In this document: positions 50,089 to 59,919 of the stretch, piece by piece | Layout: each line of letters starts with the position of its first letter | Position numbering within the stretch: position 1 is the first letter of the stretch | Assembly: GCF_010548275.1 (NCBI RefSeq) | Contig: NZ_JAAGLT010000037.1 | Span: forward strand, 1 to 64,000 | From: Streptomyces sp. SID12488 | GTDB lineage: Bacteria > Actinomycetota > Actinomycetes > Streptomycetales > Streptomycetaceae | Direction: 5' to 3' | DNA: 64,000 nt | The notes under the pieces: model-generated | Seen by the model: the letters and a program-made list of their open reading frames with translations, nothing else | Databases searched by the model: none | What the model was told of the DNA's origin: nothing | Made by a program: the position numbers and the translations under genes

Positions 50089-51618
50089 CTACGAGCAGCG
50101 TTTTCCCTCCGCCGGAGGGGTTCCCCGGAGCAGATACGCATCGATCGCGTCGTCGATGCAGTCACTGCCCCGCCCGTACGCCGTGTGGCCGTCGCCCTCG
50201 TACGTCAGGAGGCGGGCCGAGGAGAGCTGGCGGGAGAGGGACTGGGCCCAGCGGTACGGGGTCGCCGGGTCGCGGGTCGTGCCGACGACCACGATCGGGG
50301 CGGCGCCCTTCGCCTCGATGCGGTGCGGCTCACCCGTCGGCCGGACCGGCCAGTACGCGCAGCTCAGGGAGGCCCAGGCCATGACCTCACCGAAGACGGG
50401 GGACGCCTTCTCGAAGGACGGCAGCGCGTCGCGTACCTGGTCGGGGGTGGCGTACGCCGCCGGAAGGTCGAGGCAGTTCACGGCCGCGTTGGCGAACATC
50501 AGGTTCGAGTAGCGGCCGTCGGCGTCGCGCTCGTAGTAGCTGTCGGAGAGCAGCAGCAGGCCCGCGCCGTCCTTGTCCCGCATCGCCGAGGTCAGCGACT
50601 CGCGGAGTTGCGGCCAGGTGCTCTCGTCGTACATCGCGGCGATCACGCCGGTCGTGGCGAGGGCCTCGCCCAGCTTGCGGCCGTCCGCGTCGCCGGCCGG
50701 GACGGACGACGTGTCGAGGCGGTCGAAGAACGCCTTCAGGTTCGCGCCGACCTTCCCCTCCTCCGTGCCCAGCGGGCAGTCCCGCTGCCGTACGCAGTCC
50801 TTCGCGAACGCGTCGAAGGCCGTCTCGAAGCCCGCCGTCTGGTCGAGGTTCAGCTTTCGCGCGGGCAGGGAGGGGTCCATCGCGCCGTCCAGGACCAGCC
50901 GGCCAACGCGGTTCGGGAAGAGCCCCGCGTACGTCGCCCCGAGGAACGTGCCGTACGACGCCCCGACGTACGTAAGCCGCCGGTCGCCCAGCACCGCCCG
51001 CAGGATGTCCATGTCCCGGGCCGCCTCCACCGTGGACACGTGCCGCAGCAGGTCGGCCGAACTGCTGCCGCAGCCCTCGGCGAACTCCTTGTACGCGCCG
51101 ACCAGTTGGCCGGTCTCCCGTTCATTGTCGGGAGTCGTGTCTGTCTGCGTGTAGGCGTCCATCTCGCGGCCGTCGAGGCACTCGACCGGCTCGCTGCGCG
51201 CCACCCCGCGCGGGTCGACCGCGACCATGTCGTAGCGCGCGCGGACCTCGGCGGGATAGCCGATCCCGGCGTACGCCTGCAGGTACCCGACCGCCGAACC
51301 GCCCGGCCCGCCCGGGTTCACCAGCAGCGAGCCGAGCGGCTTGCCTGTCCCCGTGGCCTTCTTGCGGGAGACGGCCAGCTTCACGTCACCCTCGGCCGGA
51401 GCCGCGTAGTCGAGGGGCGCCCTCATCGTGGCGCACTGGAAACCGGGCGCACCGCACGACCGCCAGCTCAGCTTCTGCGCGTAGTACGACGCGAGGCCCG
51501 TCGGCGTCACCGACGAACTCGCCGCACTCGTCGAACTCCCCGTGGAACAGGCGGAGACGAGCAGCGCGGCGGCAGCGAGCAATGTCCAGGCCTGACGAGG
51601 TGTGCGCCTCATATGCAT
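50089..51618 (-). CDS. Secreted tripeptidyl-aminopeptidase-type alpha/beta hydrolase (lipoprotein)
   Basis: The 509-residue protein begins MHMRRTPRQAWTLLAAAALL with lipobox LVSACS. It has the TAP-family landmarks LGSLLVNPGGPGGSAVGYL (oxyanion region), YDMVAVDPRGVARSEPVECL, the serine elbow VGASYGTFLGATYAG, DGAMDP, and a C-terminal TAP-like domain with VGTTRDPATPYRWA and EGDGHTAYGRGSDCIDDAID (catalytic His). Streptomyces Slp-type mycelium-associated proteinases have this form and cleave N-terminal tripeptides outside the cell. The gene lies between tRNA-Thr and holB, a usual Streptomyces order. ATG 51612 is an alternative start. Confidence 0.87.
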   Translation of the reverse strand: MHMRRTPRQAWTLLAAAALLVSACSTGSSTSAASSSVTPTGLASYYAQKLSWRSCGAPGFQCATMRAPLDYAAPAEGDVKLAVSRKKATGTGKPLGSLLVNPGGPGGSAVGYLQAYAGIGYPAEVRARYDMVAVDPRGVARSEPVECLDGREMDAYTQTDTTPDNERETGQLVGAYKEFAEGCGSSSADLLRHVSTVEAARDMDILRAVLGDRRLTYVGASYGTFLGATYAGLFPNRVGRLVLDGAMDPSLPARKLNLDQTAGFETAFDAFAKDCVRQRDCPLGTEEGKVGANLKAFFDRLDTSSVPAGDADGRKLGEALATTGVIAAMYDESTWPQLRESLTSAMRDKDGAGLLLLSDSYYERDADGRYSNLMFANAAVNCLDLPAAYATPDQVRDALPSFEKASPVFGEVMAWASLSCAYWPVRPTGEPHRIEAKGAAPIVVVGTTRDPATPYRWAQSLSRQLSSARLLTYEGDGHTAYGRGSDCIDDAIDAYLLRGTPPAEGKRCS

Positions 51619-51719
51619 TCAGCGAGCGTAACCCTGTGAAACCGTCCGAATACTCTCCGCCCACAACATGACTCGTACGGGTTACGCCTGGTACGGGTTA
51701 CGTGAGTTACGAGTTGTCG

Positions 51720-52925
51720 TCAGCCCGCTCTCAGTGCCAGCGTCATCGCCTCCACCGCCAGCAGTGGTGCCACGTTGCGGTCCAGGGCCTCGCGGCACGC
51801 GGCGATCGCGTCGATGCGGCGGAGTGTCGACGCGGGTGAGCCGGCGCGGGCCAGTCGCTCCAGGGTGTCCTCGGCCTCCGCGTTGGCGATCGCCAGGCGG
51901 GAGCCGAACTGAAGGGCGAGAACGTCGCGGTAGAAGCCGGTGAGGTCGATCAGGGCCAGGTCGAGGGTGTCGCGCTGCGTGCGCGTTCTCCGACGCTTCT
52001 GCCGGTCCTCCAGCTCCTTCATCACGCCCGCCGTGCCGCGCGGCATCCGGCCGCCCTGGGCCGCGCCCATCGCCTGCTTCAGCTCCTCCGTCTCCTTCAC
52101 GTCGACCTCCTCGGCGAGCTGCTTGGCGTCCTCCGACGCCGAGTCGATCAGCTCCTGGGCCGCCTTCAGACAGCCGCCGACGTCCTCGACGCGGAGCGGC
52201 AGTCTGAGGACGGCGGCCCGGCGCTCCCGGGCCCGCGCGTCCGTGGCGAGGCGGCGGGCGCGGCCGATGTGGCCCTGGGTGGCTCTGGCCACGGCGTGCG
52301 CGACGTCCGGCTCGATACCGTCCCGGCGGATGAGGATGTCGGCCACCGCTTCCACCGGCGGGGTACGCAGGGTGAGGAGACGGCAGCGGGAGCGGATCGT
52401 GGGCAGCAGATCCTCGATGGACGGGGCGCACAGCAGCCACACCGTACGCGGCGCAGGCTCCTCGATGGCCTTGAGCAGGACGTTGCCCGCGCCCTCCGTG
52501 AGGCGGTCCGCGTCCTCCAGGACGATGACCTGCCAGCGTCCGACAGCCGGTGAGAGCTGGGCGCGCCGGACCAGGGCACGGGTTTCCTTGACGCCGATGG
52601 AGAGAAGGTCGGTGCGGACGACGTCCACGTCGGCGTGCGTGCCCGTCAGGCTGGTGTGGCAGCCGTCGCAGAAACCACAGCCGGGGACTCCGCCGAGGGC
52701 ACGGTCGGGGCTCACGCACTGGAGGGCGGCGGCGAAGGCGCGGGCCGCTGTGGACCGGCCGGAGCCGGGCGGGCCGGTGAAGAGCCAGGCGTGCGTCATC
52801 TTCGACGCCTCGGGCTGGGGCTCGCCCGCGGCGACTGCGGTGACCAGGGCGTCGGCATCCCGCGCGGCGGCCTCCAGCTGCGCGCTCACCTTCTCCTGGC
52901 CCACCAGGTCGTCCCACACCGGCAT
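51720..52925 (-). CDS. holB: DNA polymerase III subunit delta'
   Basis: The 401-residue clamp-loader subunit opens MPVWDDLVGQEKVSAQLEAA. It has a P-loop HAWLFTGPPGSGRSTAARAF, a zinc module with cysteines in CVSPDRALGGVPGCGFCDGC, and VIVLEDADRLTEGAGNVLLK plus TVWLLCAPSIEDLLPTIRSR of the AAA+ core. The C-terminal helical collar includes MKELEDRQKRRRTRTQRDTL, a basic segment. It acts in loading the sliding clamp. It lies downstream of tmk on the same strand, an order common in actinobacteria. Confidence 0.93.
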   Translation of the reverse strand: MPVWDDLVGQEKVSAQLEAAARDADALVTAVAAGEPQPEASKMTHAWLFTGPPGSGRSTAARAFAAALQCVSPDRALGGVPGCGFCDGCHTSLTGTHADVDVVRTDLLSIGVKETRALVRRAQLSPAVGRWQVIVLEDADRLTEGAGNVLLKAIEEPAPRTVWLLCAPSIEDLLPTIRSRCRLLTLRTPPVEAVADILIRRDGIEPDVAHAVARATQGHIGRARRLATDARARERRAAVLRLPLRVEDVGGCLKAAQELIDSASEDAKQLAEEVDVKETEELKQAMGAAQGGRMPRGTAGVMKELEDRQKRRRTRTQRDTLDLALIDLTGFYRDVLALQFGSRLAIANAEAEDTLERLARAGSPASTLRRIDAIAACREALDRNVAPLLAVEAMTLALRAG

Positions 52926-53083
52926 GGGAACACCGCCCTTCCCTCACACCTTGTCGGTCATACCGCTTCGTCAAGCCGCTTCGTCGCGCCGTTTCGTCAC
53001 GGCTTGCCTCGCGAAGTCCATTGTGCGGGTCCCCACTGACAACGGGTTCCCGCTGAAGGGCTCCCACCGGCAACGGGCCGGCC

Positions 53084-56000
53084 TCAGCGGCGCCGCCCGC
53101 CCCGTCCCCGGCCCTCGTCCCGGTCGTCGTCCGCGTGTGCCCCGAACAGTTCGTCGGCCAGCGTCGGCAGGTCGTCCAGCGGAGTCTCCTCCGCCCAGTC
53201 GGAGCGCGGTCGCCGACGCGGGGTGCCATCGGCGTCGAGCTGGGGCAGCTCCCGCGTACGGTCCTCTCCGCCCCCGGACTGCCTCTCCTCTTGCTCGTCC
53301 CGGAAGAACCCCGGCGGCACGCGATCCGCGGGCGCCCTGTCCCGCCGACCCGCGCTGTCGTCCCGTACGGCAGGCAGCACCGCGGTCTCATCGGCCGCAC
53401 CCGGCACCACGGGTGGCAGCACGGCCGTCTCGTCGGCGGCTCCCGAAGGAACCGGCGGCAACACCGCGGTCTCGTCCGCCGCGCCCGGCACCACAGGCCG
53501 CAGCACAGCCGTCTCATCCGCCGCCCGCGAAGGCACCGGCGGCAGCACCGTGGTCTCGTCGGCCGCGCCCGAAGGAACCGGCGGCTTCTGGAACTTGGCC
53601 GTCACCTCGGAATCGGAACCCCCGGACCGACCACCCCCCGCCGCACCGGACCCCGCAGCCCCAGCCCCACCTGCGCCCGTACCCGTACCCGTACCCGTAC
53701 CCGAAGCCGCGCCGGCACCCGAAGCCGAACCCGCTCCCCCAGCATCAGCCGCCGAAGCCACCGCCGCCGCTGCGGCAGCCGAAGCCGCGGCAGCAGTCGC
53801 GGCAGCGGCAGCCGCCGCCTCCGCGAGTCGCCGCCGCTCGGCCTCTGCCCGGACCAGCGCCTCCTCGGCCTTCCGCTGCTTCTCCAGCCGTCGTTGCTCC
53901 GCCTCCGCGTGCAGCCGCGCCTCCTCCTCGGCCTGCCTGCGTCGGCGGTCCTCGTCGGCCTTGCGGCGGGCCTCGGCCTCGGCTCGGGACTTCTCTTCCG
54001 CGAGCAGGCGTACCCGCTCCTCCTCGGCGCGGCGGCGCGCGTCCTCGGCCCGCTGCCGGGCTTCCTCCGCCTGGCGTTCGGCCTCGCGGCGCTGCGCCTC
54101 TTCCAGCTCGCGGCGCTTGCGCTCCTCCTCCTCGGCGCGCAGCCGGGCCAGCGTCTCCTGGCGCTCGCGCTCGAGGCGCTCCTCCTCGGCCTTGCGCGCG
54201 GCCTCTTCCTCCGCCTTGCGCCTGGCCTCCTCCTCGGCCGCCTTGCGGGCCTCCTCCTGGGCCTTCACCTCGGCCTCGGAGAGGGGCAGCATCAGGTCGA
54301 GCCGGTGGCGGACGACCGTTGTGACGGACTCGGGCTCCTGCGCCGCGTCCACGACCAGATAGCGGCCCGCGTCGGCGGCGGCCAGCGTGAGGAAACCGGA
54401 CCGCACGCGCTCGTGGAACTCTGCCGGCTCCGACTCCAGCCGGTCCGGCGCCTCGGTGAACCGCTCGCGGGCGGCCTCCGGGGAGACGTCCAGCAGGACG
54501 GTCAGATGGGGGACGAGGCCGTCGGTCGCCCAGCGCGAGATGCGCGCGATCTCCGTCGGAGAGAGGTCCCGGCCGGCGCCCTGATAGGCCACGGACGAGT
54601 CGATGTACCGGTCGGAGATGACGATCGCGCCACGCTCCAACGCAGGCCGTACGACCGTGTCGACGTGCTCCGCGCGGTCCGCCGCGTACAGCAGCGCCTC
54701 CGCGCGGTGCGACAGGCCGGCGCTCGACACGTCCAGCAGGATCGACCGCAGCCGCTTGCCCACCGGGGTGGCCCCCGGCTCGCGCGTGAGCACGACCTCG
54801 TGGCCCTTGGCCCTTATCCACTCGGCGAGCGCCTTCGCCTGCGTGGACTTGCCCGCCCCGTCGCCACCCTCCAGAGCGATGAAGAAGCCGGTCGAGGCGA
54901 GTGCCTGCGCGGGGTCGTCGCCGCCGCGCAGCGCGTCGCGCAGGTCGTGCCGCAGGGGTACGCCGGAACGGTCGTCGACCTTGGCGAGGACCAGCGCGGC
55001 CACCGGCAGCAGCAGCGCGCCCACCAGCATCAGCGTGAACGCCGCGCCGCCGTGTGCGAACACGAACTTGCCGCTCTCCAGACGGTGCGGGCCGATGAGG
55101 GCCGCCACCAGGGGAGCGATCAGCGCGGCCAGCGCCACGGACACCCGTACGACCGCGTGCAGATGCTCGGTCAGACGGGTCCGCCGCTGGTCCTCGGTCT
55201 CCTGGTCGAGCAGCGTGTGGCCGGTGTTGGCGGCGACGCCCGCGCCGATGCCCGCGAGCCCGATGATCAGCAGCACCGTCGTCACGTCCGGGACCAGCCC
55301 CGCGGCGAGCAGCGCGACCCCGGTGAAGGCGACGGCCAGCGCGAGCAGTCGGCGCCGCGACAGCGCCACCAGCACCTTCGGTGCCGTACGGATTCCGATG
55401 ACCGTGCCACCGGTCAGCACGAGGACCAGCAGCCCGAACGTCACCGGGCCGCCGCCCAGGTCCTTGGCGTGCAGGACGGCCACGGAGACGGCCGCCGCGA
55501 CCGCGCCGGAGACGGCCGCGCAGGCCAGGACGAGCAGCGGGATCGCGCCCGTACGGCCCGTGTCGGCGGCCGTGCCGTACTTGGGGCGGCGCAGGCCTTC
55601 GAGCGGTGACCGCGCGCGGGGGGTGCGCGCGTCGGGCAGTTCCAGGGCGGTGAGCACGGACAGCGAGGCGGCGAACAGCCCGGCCGCGACATACGACCCG
55701 AAGGCCGCCTGGTGCCGGCCGAACCAGTCGATCCCGGTACCCAGCAGGTTGTTGACCAGCGCGGCGACGACGAGCGCGGCGCCCGCGAGCGGCAGCGCGA
55801 CGAAGGTCGTACGCAGGGAGAGGCGCCGCAGGGCGTCCATGTGGTCCGGCAGCGGACGGACCGTGGCCCCCTCCGGGGGAGGCGTGGGCAGCAGCGCGGG
55901 CGCCGCGCTCTCCCGGCACACCGTCCAGAAGCGCTCGGCGACTCCGCTCACGAAGGTGGTGACCAGAAGGACGGCGAGGGCGTTCTCCGGCGTCCAGTCG

Positions 56001-56413
56001 ATCCACAGGGGAGCGATGATCATGAGTATGGTGCGCAGCCCGTCGGCACCGACCATGGTCCAGCGGCGGTCGAGCGGGCCCTCTCGCGAGGTGAGCGACG
56101 TGAGCGGGCCGAGCAGGACGGCGCCGAAGAGCAACGTGGCCAGAACACGTGCCCCGAAGACGGCCGTCACGGCGAGCGCCACGCCCCGGTAGCCGCCGCC
56201 GAACGAGCCCTCGGAGACGGCCGCCTGCAGGACGAGCACCACCAGGACCAGCAGCGCGAGGGCGTCACCGACACCGCCCACCAGCTGCGCGCTCCACAGC
56301 CGCTTCAGCTGGGGCCGGCGCAGCAGGGCGCGGACGGCGCGTTCGCGGGAGTCCGCGACCAACGCGTCGTCGGGGGCCTGGGGGGTGGCCGTTGGCTGCT
56401 CTGCTGGCGTCAT
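53084..56413 (-). CDS. tmk: Thymidylate kinase fused to an MFS-like membrane domain
   Basis: The 1109-residue protein has three parts. Residues 35-500 hold about twelve membrane helices of a permease-like domain (LVLVVLVLQAAVSEGS, GLLVLVLTGGTVIGIRTAP). Residues 510-720 are a complete dTMP kinase: FFIALEGGDGAGKSTQAKAL, VVLTREPGATPVGKRLRSIL, ALLYAADRAEHVDTVVRPAL, DRYIDSSVAYQGAGRDLSPT. Residues 720-870 are a Glu/Arg/Ala coiled coil, then a Gly/Ala linker and five 14-residue repeats. The kinase makes dTDP for DNA synthesis. Such fusions occur across Streptomyces; the role of the membrane domain is unknown. Confidence 0.9.
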   Translation of the reverse strand: MTPAEQPTATPQAPDDALVADSRERAVRALLRRPQLKRLWSAQLVGGVGDALALLVLVVLVLQAAVSEGSFGGGYRGVALAVTAVFGARVLATLLFGAVLLGPLTSLTSREGPLDRRWTMVGADGLRTILMIIAPLWIDWTPENALAVLLVTTFVSGVAERFWTVCRESAAPALLPTPPPEGATVRPLPDHMDALRRLSLRTTFVALPLAGAALVVAALVNNLLGTGIDWFGRHQAAFGSYVAAGLFAASLSVLTALELPDARTPRARSPLEGLRRPKYGTAADTGRTGAIPLLVLACAAVSGAVAAAVSVAVLHAKDLGGGPVTFGLLVLVLTGGTVIGIRTAPKVLVALSRRRLLALAVAFTGVALLAAGLVPDVTTVLLIIGLAGIGAGVAANTGHTLLDQETEDQRRTRLTEHLHAVVRVSVALAALIAPLVAALIGPHRLESGKFVFAHGGAAFTLMLVGALLLPVAALVLAKVDDRSGVPLRHDLRDALRGGDDPAQALASTGFFIALEGGDGAGKSTQAKALAEWIRAKGHEVVLTREPGATPVGKRLRSILLDVSSAGLSHRAEALLYAADRAEHVDTVVRPALERGAIVISDRYIDSSVAYQGAGRDLSPTEIARISRWATDGLVPHLTVLLDVSPEAARERFTEAPDRLESEPAEFHERVRSGFLTLAAADAGRYLVVDAAQEPESVTTVVRHRLDLMLPLSEAEVKAQEEARKAAEEEARRKAEEEAARKAEEERLERERQETLARLRAEEEERKRRELEEAQRREAERQAEEARQRAEDARRRAEEERVRLLAEEKSRAEAEARRKADEDRRRRQAEEEARLHAEAEQRRLEKQRKAEEALVRAEAERRRLAEAAAAAAATAAAASAAAAAAVASAADAGGAGSASGAGAASGTGTGTGTGAGGAGAAGSGAAGGGRSGGSDSEVTAKFQKPPVPSGAADETTVLPPVPSRAADETAVLRPVVPGAADETAVLPPVPSGAADETAVLPPVVPGAADETAVLPAVRDDSAGRRDRAPADRVPPGFFRDEQEERQSGGGEDRTRELPQLDADGTPRRRPRSDWAEETPLDDLPTLADELFGAHADDDRDEGRGRGGRRR
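53375..53584 (-). repeat. Five 42-bp coding repeats in the C-terminal tail of Tmk
   Basis: Five consecutive 14-residue units follow PPVPSGAADETxVL, with variants PPVPSRAADETAVL and xPVVPGAADETAVL. The DNA units are alike enough for slippage, so copy number may vary between strains. The region follows a Gly/Ala-rich linker and is likely disordered. Confidence 0.85.
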
Positions 56414-56465
56414 GCTTTCAGCCTATCGGCAGCCACCGACAGCTCGAAGTGGCCGTCCGGACATG

Positions 56466-56501
56466 CGACCGCCCCGACACCTGATAGTGGCGGGGCGGTC
56501 G
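56466..56501. terminator. Terminator between topA and tmk
   Basis: CGACCGCCCCG pairs with CGGGGCGGTCG, 11 bp, around a 14-base loop with inner CAC/GTG pairing. It lies 98 bases past the topA stop and 53 bases before the tmk start. It separates the two leftward genes into different transcripts. Confidence 0.78.
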
Positions 56502-56598
56502 TTTCACGAAGCCCTCGTGACGGCGAAGTGAAGATCGGTCACCGCACTCGGTAGCGAGCGCTCACCGGCGTTCACCGGTGTCGTCGCGACCGACGGAC

Positions 56599-59454
56599 TC
56601 ACTCCTCGCCCGTGCCCGTGGCCCTCGCGGCGGTCGCCTTCTTGGCCGGAGCCTTCTTGGCGGCCGTCTTCTTCGCGGTGGTCGTCTTGGCGGCCGTCGT
56701 CTTCTTGGCGGCGGTCTTCGTCGTAGCGGCCTTCTTGGCGGGGGCCTTCTTCGCCGGAGCCTTCTTCGCGGTCTTCTTGACCGGCGACTTGGCACGCTTC
56801 TCGGCGAGCAGCTCGTAGCCGCGCTCCGGGGTGATCTCCTCGACGCTGTCGCCGGAGCGCAGGGTCGCGTTGCTCTCGCCGTCGGTGACGTACGGGCCGA
56901 AGCGGCCGTCCTTGACGACCACCGGCTGTCCGCTGACCGGGTCGGTGCCCAGTTCCTTCAGCGGTGGCTTGGCGGCGGCCCGGCCACGCAGCTTGGGCTG
57001 GGAGTAGATCTCCAGCGACTCTTCGAGGGTGATCGTGAAGAGCTGGTCCTCGGTCTGCAGGGACCGCGAGTCCGTGCCCTTCTTGAGGTAGGGCCCGTAG
57101 CGCCCGTTCTGCGCGGTGATCTCCACGCCCTCCGCGTCCTTGCCGACGACCCTGGGCAGGGACATCAGCTTGAGCGCGTCCGCCAGCGTCACCGTGTCCA
57201 GGGACATCGACTTGAACAGCGAGGCCGTGCGCGGCTTGACGGCGTTCTTGCCGGTCTTCGGGGTGCCCTCGGGGAGCACCTCGGTGACGTACGGGCCGTA
57301 GCGGCCGTCCCTGGCGATGATCTGGTGGCCGGACTGGGGGTCGGCGCCCAGCTCGAAGTCGCCGCTCGGCTTGGCGAGCAGTTCCTCCGCCAGTTCGACG
57401 GACAGCTCGTCGGGGGCGAGGTCCTCCTGCACGTCGGCGCGCTGGTGGTTCTCGGAGTCCTTCTCGCCGCGCTCGATGTAGGGGCCGTAGCGCCCGACGC
57501 GCAGCATGATGTCGTTGCCCACCGGGAACGACGACACCTCGCGGGCGTCGATCGCGCCCAGGTCGGTCACCAGCTCCTTGAGACCGCCGAGGTGGTCCCC
57601 GTCGCCGTTGCCCGCCTCGGCCGCGCCGCCGACGGCCGGAACGGCAGCGCCGTCGGTGCCCACGCCGAAGTAGAAGCGCCTCAGCCACGGCACGGACTGG
57701 GCCTCGCCGCGGGCGATGCGGTCGAGGTCGTCCTCCATCCGGGCGGTGAAGTCGTAGTCGACGAGCCGCCCGAAGTGCTTCTCCAGGAGGTTGACGACGG
57801 CGAAGGACAGGAAGGACGGCACCAGGGCCGTGCCCTTCTTGAAGACGTAGCCGCGGTCGAGGATGGTCCCGATGATCGACGCGTACGTCGACGGGCGGCC
57901 GATCTCGCGCTCTTCGAGCTCCTTGACCAGCGACGCCTCGGTGTAGCGGGCCGGGGGCTTGGTGGCGTGCCCGTCGACCGTGATCTCGTCGGCGGACAGG
58001 GCGTCGCCCTCGCTCACCTGGGGCAGGCGGCTCTCACGGTCGTCCAGCTCGGCGTTCGGGTCGTCGGCGCCCTCGACGTACGCCTTCAGGAAGCCGTGGA
58101 AGGTGATCGTCTTGCCGGAGGCGCTGAACTCGGCGTCACGGCCGTCGGCGGAGGTGCCCGCGATCTTCACGGTGACCGAGTTGCCGACCGCGTCCTTCAT
58201 CTGGGAGGCGACGGTGCGCTTCCAGATCAGCTCGTAGAGCCGGAACTGGTCGCCGGTCAGGCTCGTCTCGGCCGGGGTGCGGAAACGATCACCCGACGGG
58301 CGGATGGCCTCGTGCGCCTCCTGGGCGTTCTTGACCTTCCCGGCGTACGTCCGCGGGGACGAGGGCAGGTAGTCGGCGCCGTACAGCTGGGTGACCTGGG
58401 CACGGGCGGCGTTGATCGCCGTCTCCGACAGGGTCGTGGAGTCCGTACGCATATAGGTGATGAAGCCGTTCTCGTACAGCTTCTGCGCCACCTGCATGGT
58501 CGCCTTCGCTCCGAAGCCGAGCTTGCGGGCGGCCTCCTGCTGGAGCGTCGTCGTACGGAACGGGGCGTACGGCGAGCGGCGGTACGGCTTCGACTCGACC
58601 GAGCGGACGGCGAAGCTGGTGTCCGCCAGGGCGGCGGCCAGGGCGCGGGCGTTCGCCTCGTCCAGGTGGAGGGTGTTCGCGCTCTTCAGTTGTCCCAGGG
58701 AGTCGAAGTCGCGGCCCTGCGCGACTCGCCTGCCGTCGACGGCCGCGAGGCGGGCGACCAGCGACGACGGGTCCGACGAGTCTCCGGCGCGGCCGGTCGC
58801 GAAGGTTCCCGTCAGGTCCCAGTACTCAGCAGAACGGAAAGCGATGCGCTCGCGTTCCCGCTCCACCACGAGCCGGGTCGCGACCGACTGGACTCGGCCG
58901 GCCGACAGCTTCGGCATGACCTTCTTCCAGAGGACCGGCGAGACCTCGTAGCCGTAGAGGCGGTCGAGGATGCGGCGGGTCTCCTGGGCGTCGACCAGCT
59001 TCTGGTTCAGCTCGCGCGGGTTGGCGACGGCGGCCTGGATCGCGGCCTTGGTGATCTCGTGGAAGACCATCCGCTTGACCGGGACCTTGGGCTTCAGGAC
59101 TTCCTGGAGGTGCCACGCGATGGCCTCGCCCTCGCGGTCCTCATCGGTGGCGAGGAAGAGTTCGTCGGAGTCCTTCAGCAGGTCCTTGAGCTTCTTGACC
59201 TGGGCTTTCTTGTCCGCGTTGACCACGTAGATCGGCTGGAAGTCGTTTTCGACGTCCACCCCGAGGCGGCGCACCTCACCGGTGTACTGCTCGGGTACCT
59301 CGGCGGCGCCGTTGGGGAGGTCGCGGATGTGCCCGACGCTCGCCTCGACGACATATCCGGGGCCGAGATAGCCCTTGATCGTCTTCGCCTTGGCAGGGGA
59401 CTCGACGATGACGAGTCGGCGGCCGCCCTGTGCGGTCTCGCTGGTCGGGGACAA
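56599..59454 (-). CDS. topA: DNA topoisomerase I with lysine-rich tail
   Basis: The 951-residue type IA enzyme has the Toprim domain (RLVIVESPAKAKTIKGYLGP, LFLATDEDREGEAIAWHLQE), KLSAGRVQSVATRLVVERE, and the active-site tyrosine in ENGFITYMRTDSTTLS (near residue 335). Four C-terminal repeats contain GRYGPY (such as GRYGPYIERGEKDSE and GRYGPYLKKGTDSRS). The end is a tail of KKA/AKK repeats (about the last 60 residues). Streptomyces TopA lacks zinc fingers and uses the basic repeats for processivity. It relaxes negative supercoils. ATG 59454 has GGAGAGAAG upstream. Confidence 0.95.
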   Translation of the reverse strand: MSPTSETAQGGRRLVIVESPAKAKTIKGYLGPGYVVEASVGHIRDLPNGAAEVPEQYTGEVRRLGVDVENDFQPIYVVNADKKAQVKKLKDLLKDSDELFLATDEDREGEAIAWHLQEVLKPKVPVKRMVFHEITKAAIQAAVANPRELNQKLVDAQETRRILDRLYGYEVSPVLWKKVMPKLSAGRVQSVATRLVVERERERIAFRSAEYWDLTGTFATGRAGDSSDPSSLVARLAAVDGRRVAQGRDFDSLGQLKSANTLHLDEANARALAAALADTSFAVRSVESKPYRRSPYAPFRTTTLQQEAARKLGFGAKATMQVAQKLYENGFITYMRTDSTTLSETAINAARAQVTQLYGADYLPSSPRTYAGKVKNAQEAHEAIRPSGDRFRTPAETSLTGDQFRLYELIWKRTVASQMKDAVGNSVTVKIAGTSADGRDAEFSASGKTITFHGFLKAYVEGADDPNAELDDRESRLPQVSEGDALSADEITVDGHATKPPARYTEASLVKELEEREIGRPSTYASIIGTILDRGYVFKKGTALVPSFLSFAVVNLLEKHFGRLVDYDFTARMEDDLDRIARGEAQSVPWLRRFYFGVGTDGAAVPAVGGAAEAGNGDGDHLGGLKELVTDLGAIDAREVSSFPVGNDIMLRVGRYGPYIERGEKDSENHQRADVQEDLAPDELSVELAEELLAKPSGDFELGADPQSGHQIIARDGRYGPYVTEVLPEGTPKTGKNAVKPRTASLFKSMSLDTVTLADALKLMSLPRVVGKDAEGVEITAQNGRYGPYLKKGTDSRSLQTEDQLFTITLEESLEIYSQPKLRGRAAAKPPLKELGTDPVSGQPVVVKDGRFGPYVTDGESNATLRSGDSVEEITPERGYELLAEKRAKSPVKKTAKKAPAKKAPAKKAATTKTAAKKTTAAKTTTAKKTAAKKAPAKKATAARATGTGEE

Positions 59455-59721
59455 CTTCGCTCTTCTCTCCGGTCGACACTCGGGGTCTCCCCCGGCCTTG
59501 TTCCCGGGGTCGGGTCATGCTGACGCTGCGGAGTGTGACGGTACATCCCGCCCCCGTGTCAAACGGGAAAAGCCCGCAACGGCCACTCGAACGGTAACCC
59601 GACTACCGCCATTCCTGCCGCCCGGAGTGTCGACCTGCCCCTTCGAGCTTATTCGGAGGGTGACCTACCAGTTACCTGCGCGGCCACACTGCACGGGCCA
59701 CTCATACGTCTCTCGCCCATC

Positions 59722-59919
59722 TCACACACGGGTCAGGCACCATGTGCCGACCCCGAGGGCGACCAGCGCGGCGACGCTCGCGAGGACCGCCGATGCGACG
59801 GGGTTCACACCGTGGGCGACGGGCGCCCGGTGCCGTACCCGGGCTGCGGTCCACACCAGCAGCCCGCTTCCGAACAGGGCGAACACCACTCCCACGAAGA
59901 TCGCCGGTCCGCTCTCCAT
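59722..59919 (-). CDS. Small membrane protein (65 residues)
   Basis: From ATG 59919 the product reads MESGPAIFVGVVFALFGSGL, LVWTAARVRHRAPVAHGVNP, VASAVLASVAALVALGVGTW and CLTRV. It has two membrane helices joined by a basic loop. The longer frame upstream is not protein-like. A small membrane gene at this place, between topA and a methyltransferase gene, is usual in Streptomyces. No function is known. A GGGG run just upstream of the ATG is the only ribosome-site candidate. Confidence 0.7.
   Translation of the reverse strand: MESGPAIFVGVVFALFGSGLLVWTAARVRHRAPVAHGVNPVASAVLASVAALVALGVGTWCLTRV

Noticed and set aside
53640..53720. Possible CRISPR-like or satellite repeat (CCCGTACCCGTA)
   Set aside because: It encodes the Gly/Thr linker of the Tmk tail in frame. 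There are no spacers and the repeat is coding microsatellite sequence.
56578..59523. Rightward 981-codon frame across topA
   Set aside because: It is a pure shadow of the topA coding strand, caused by GC-biased codons.
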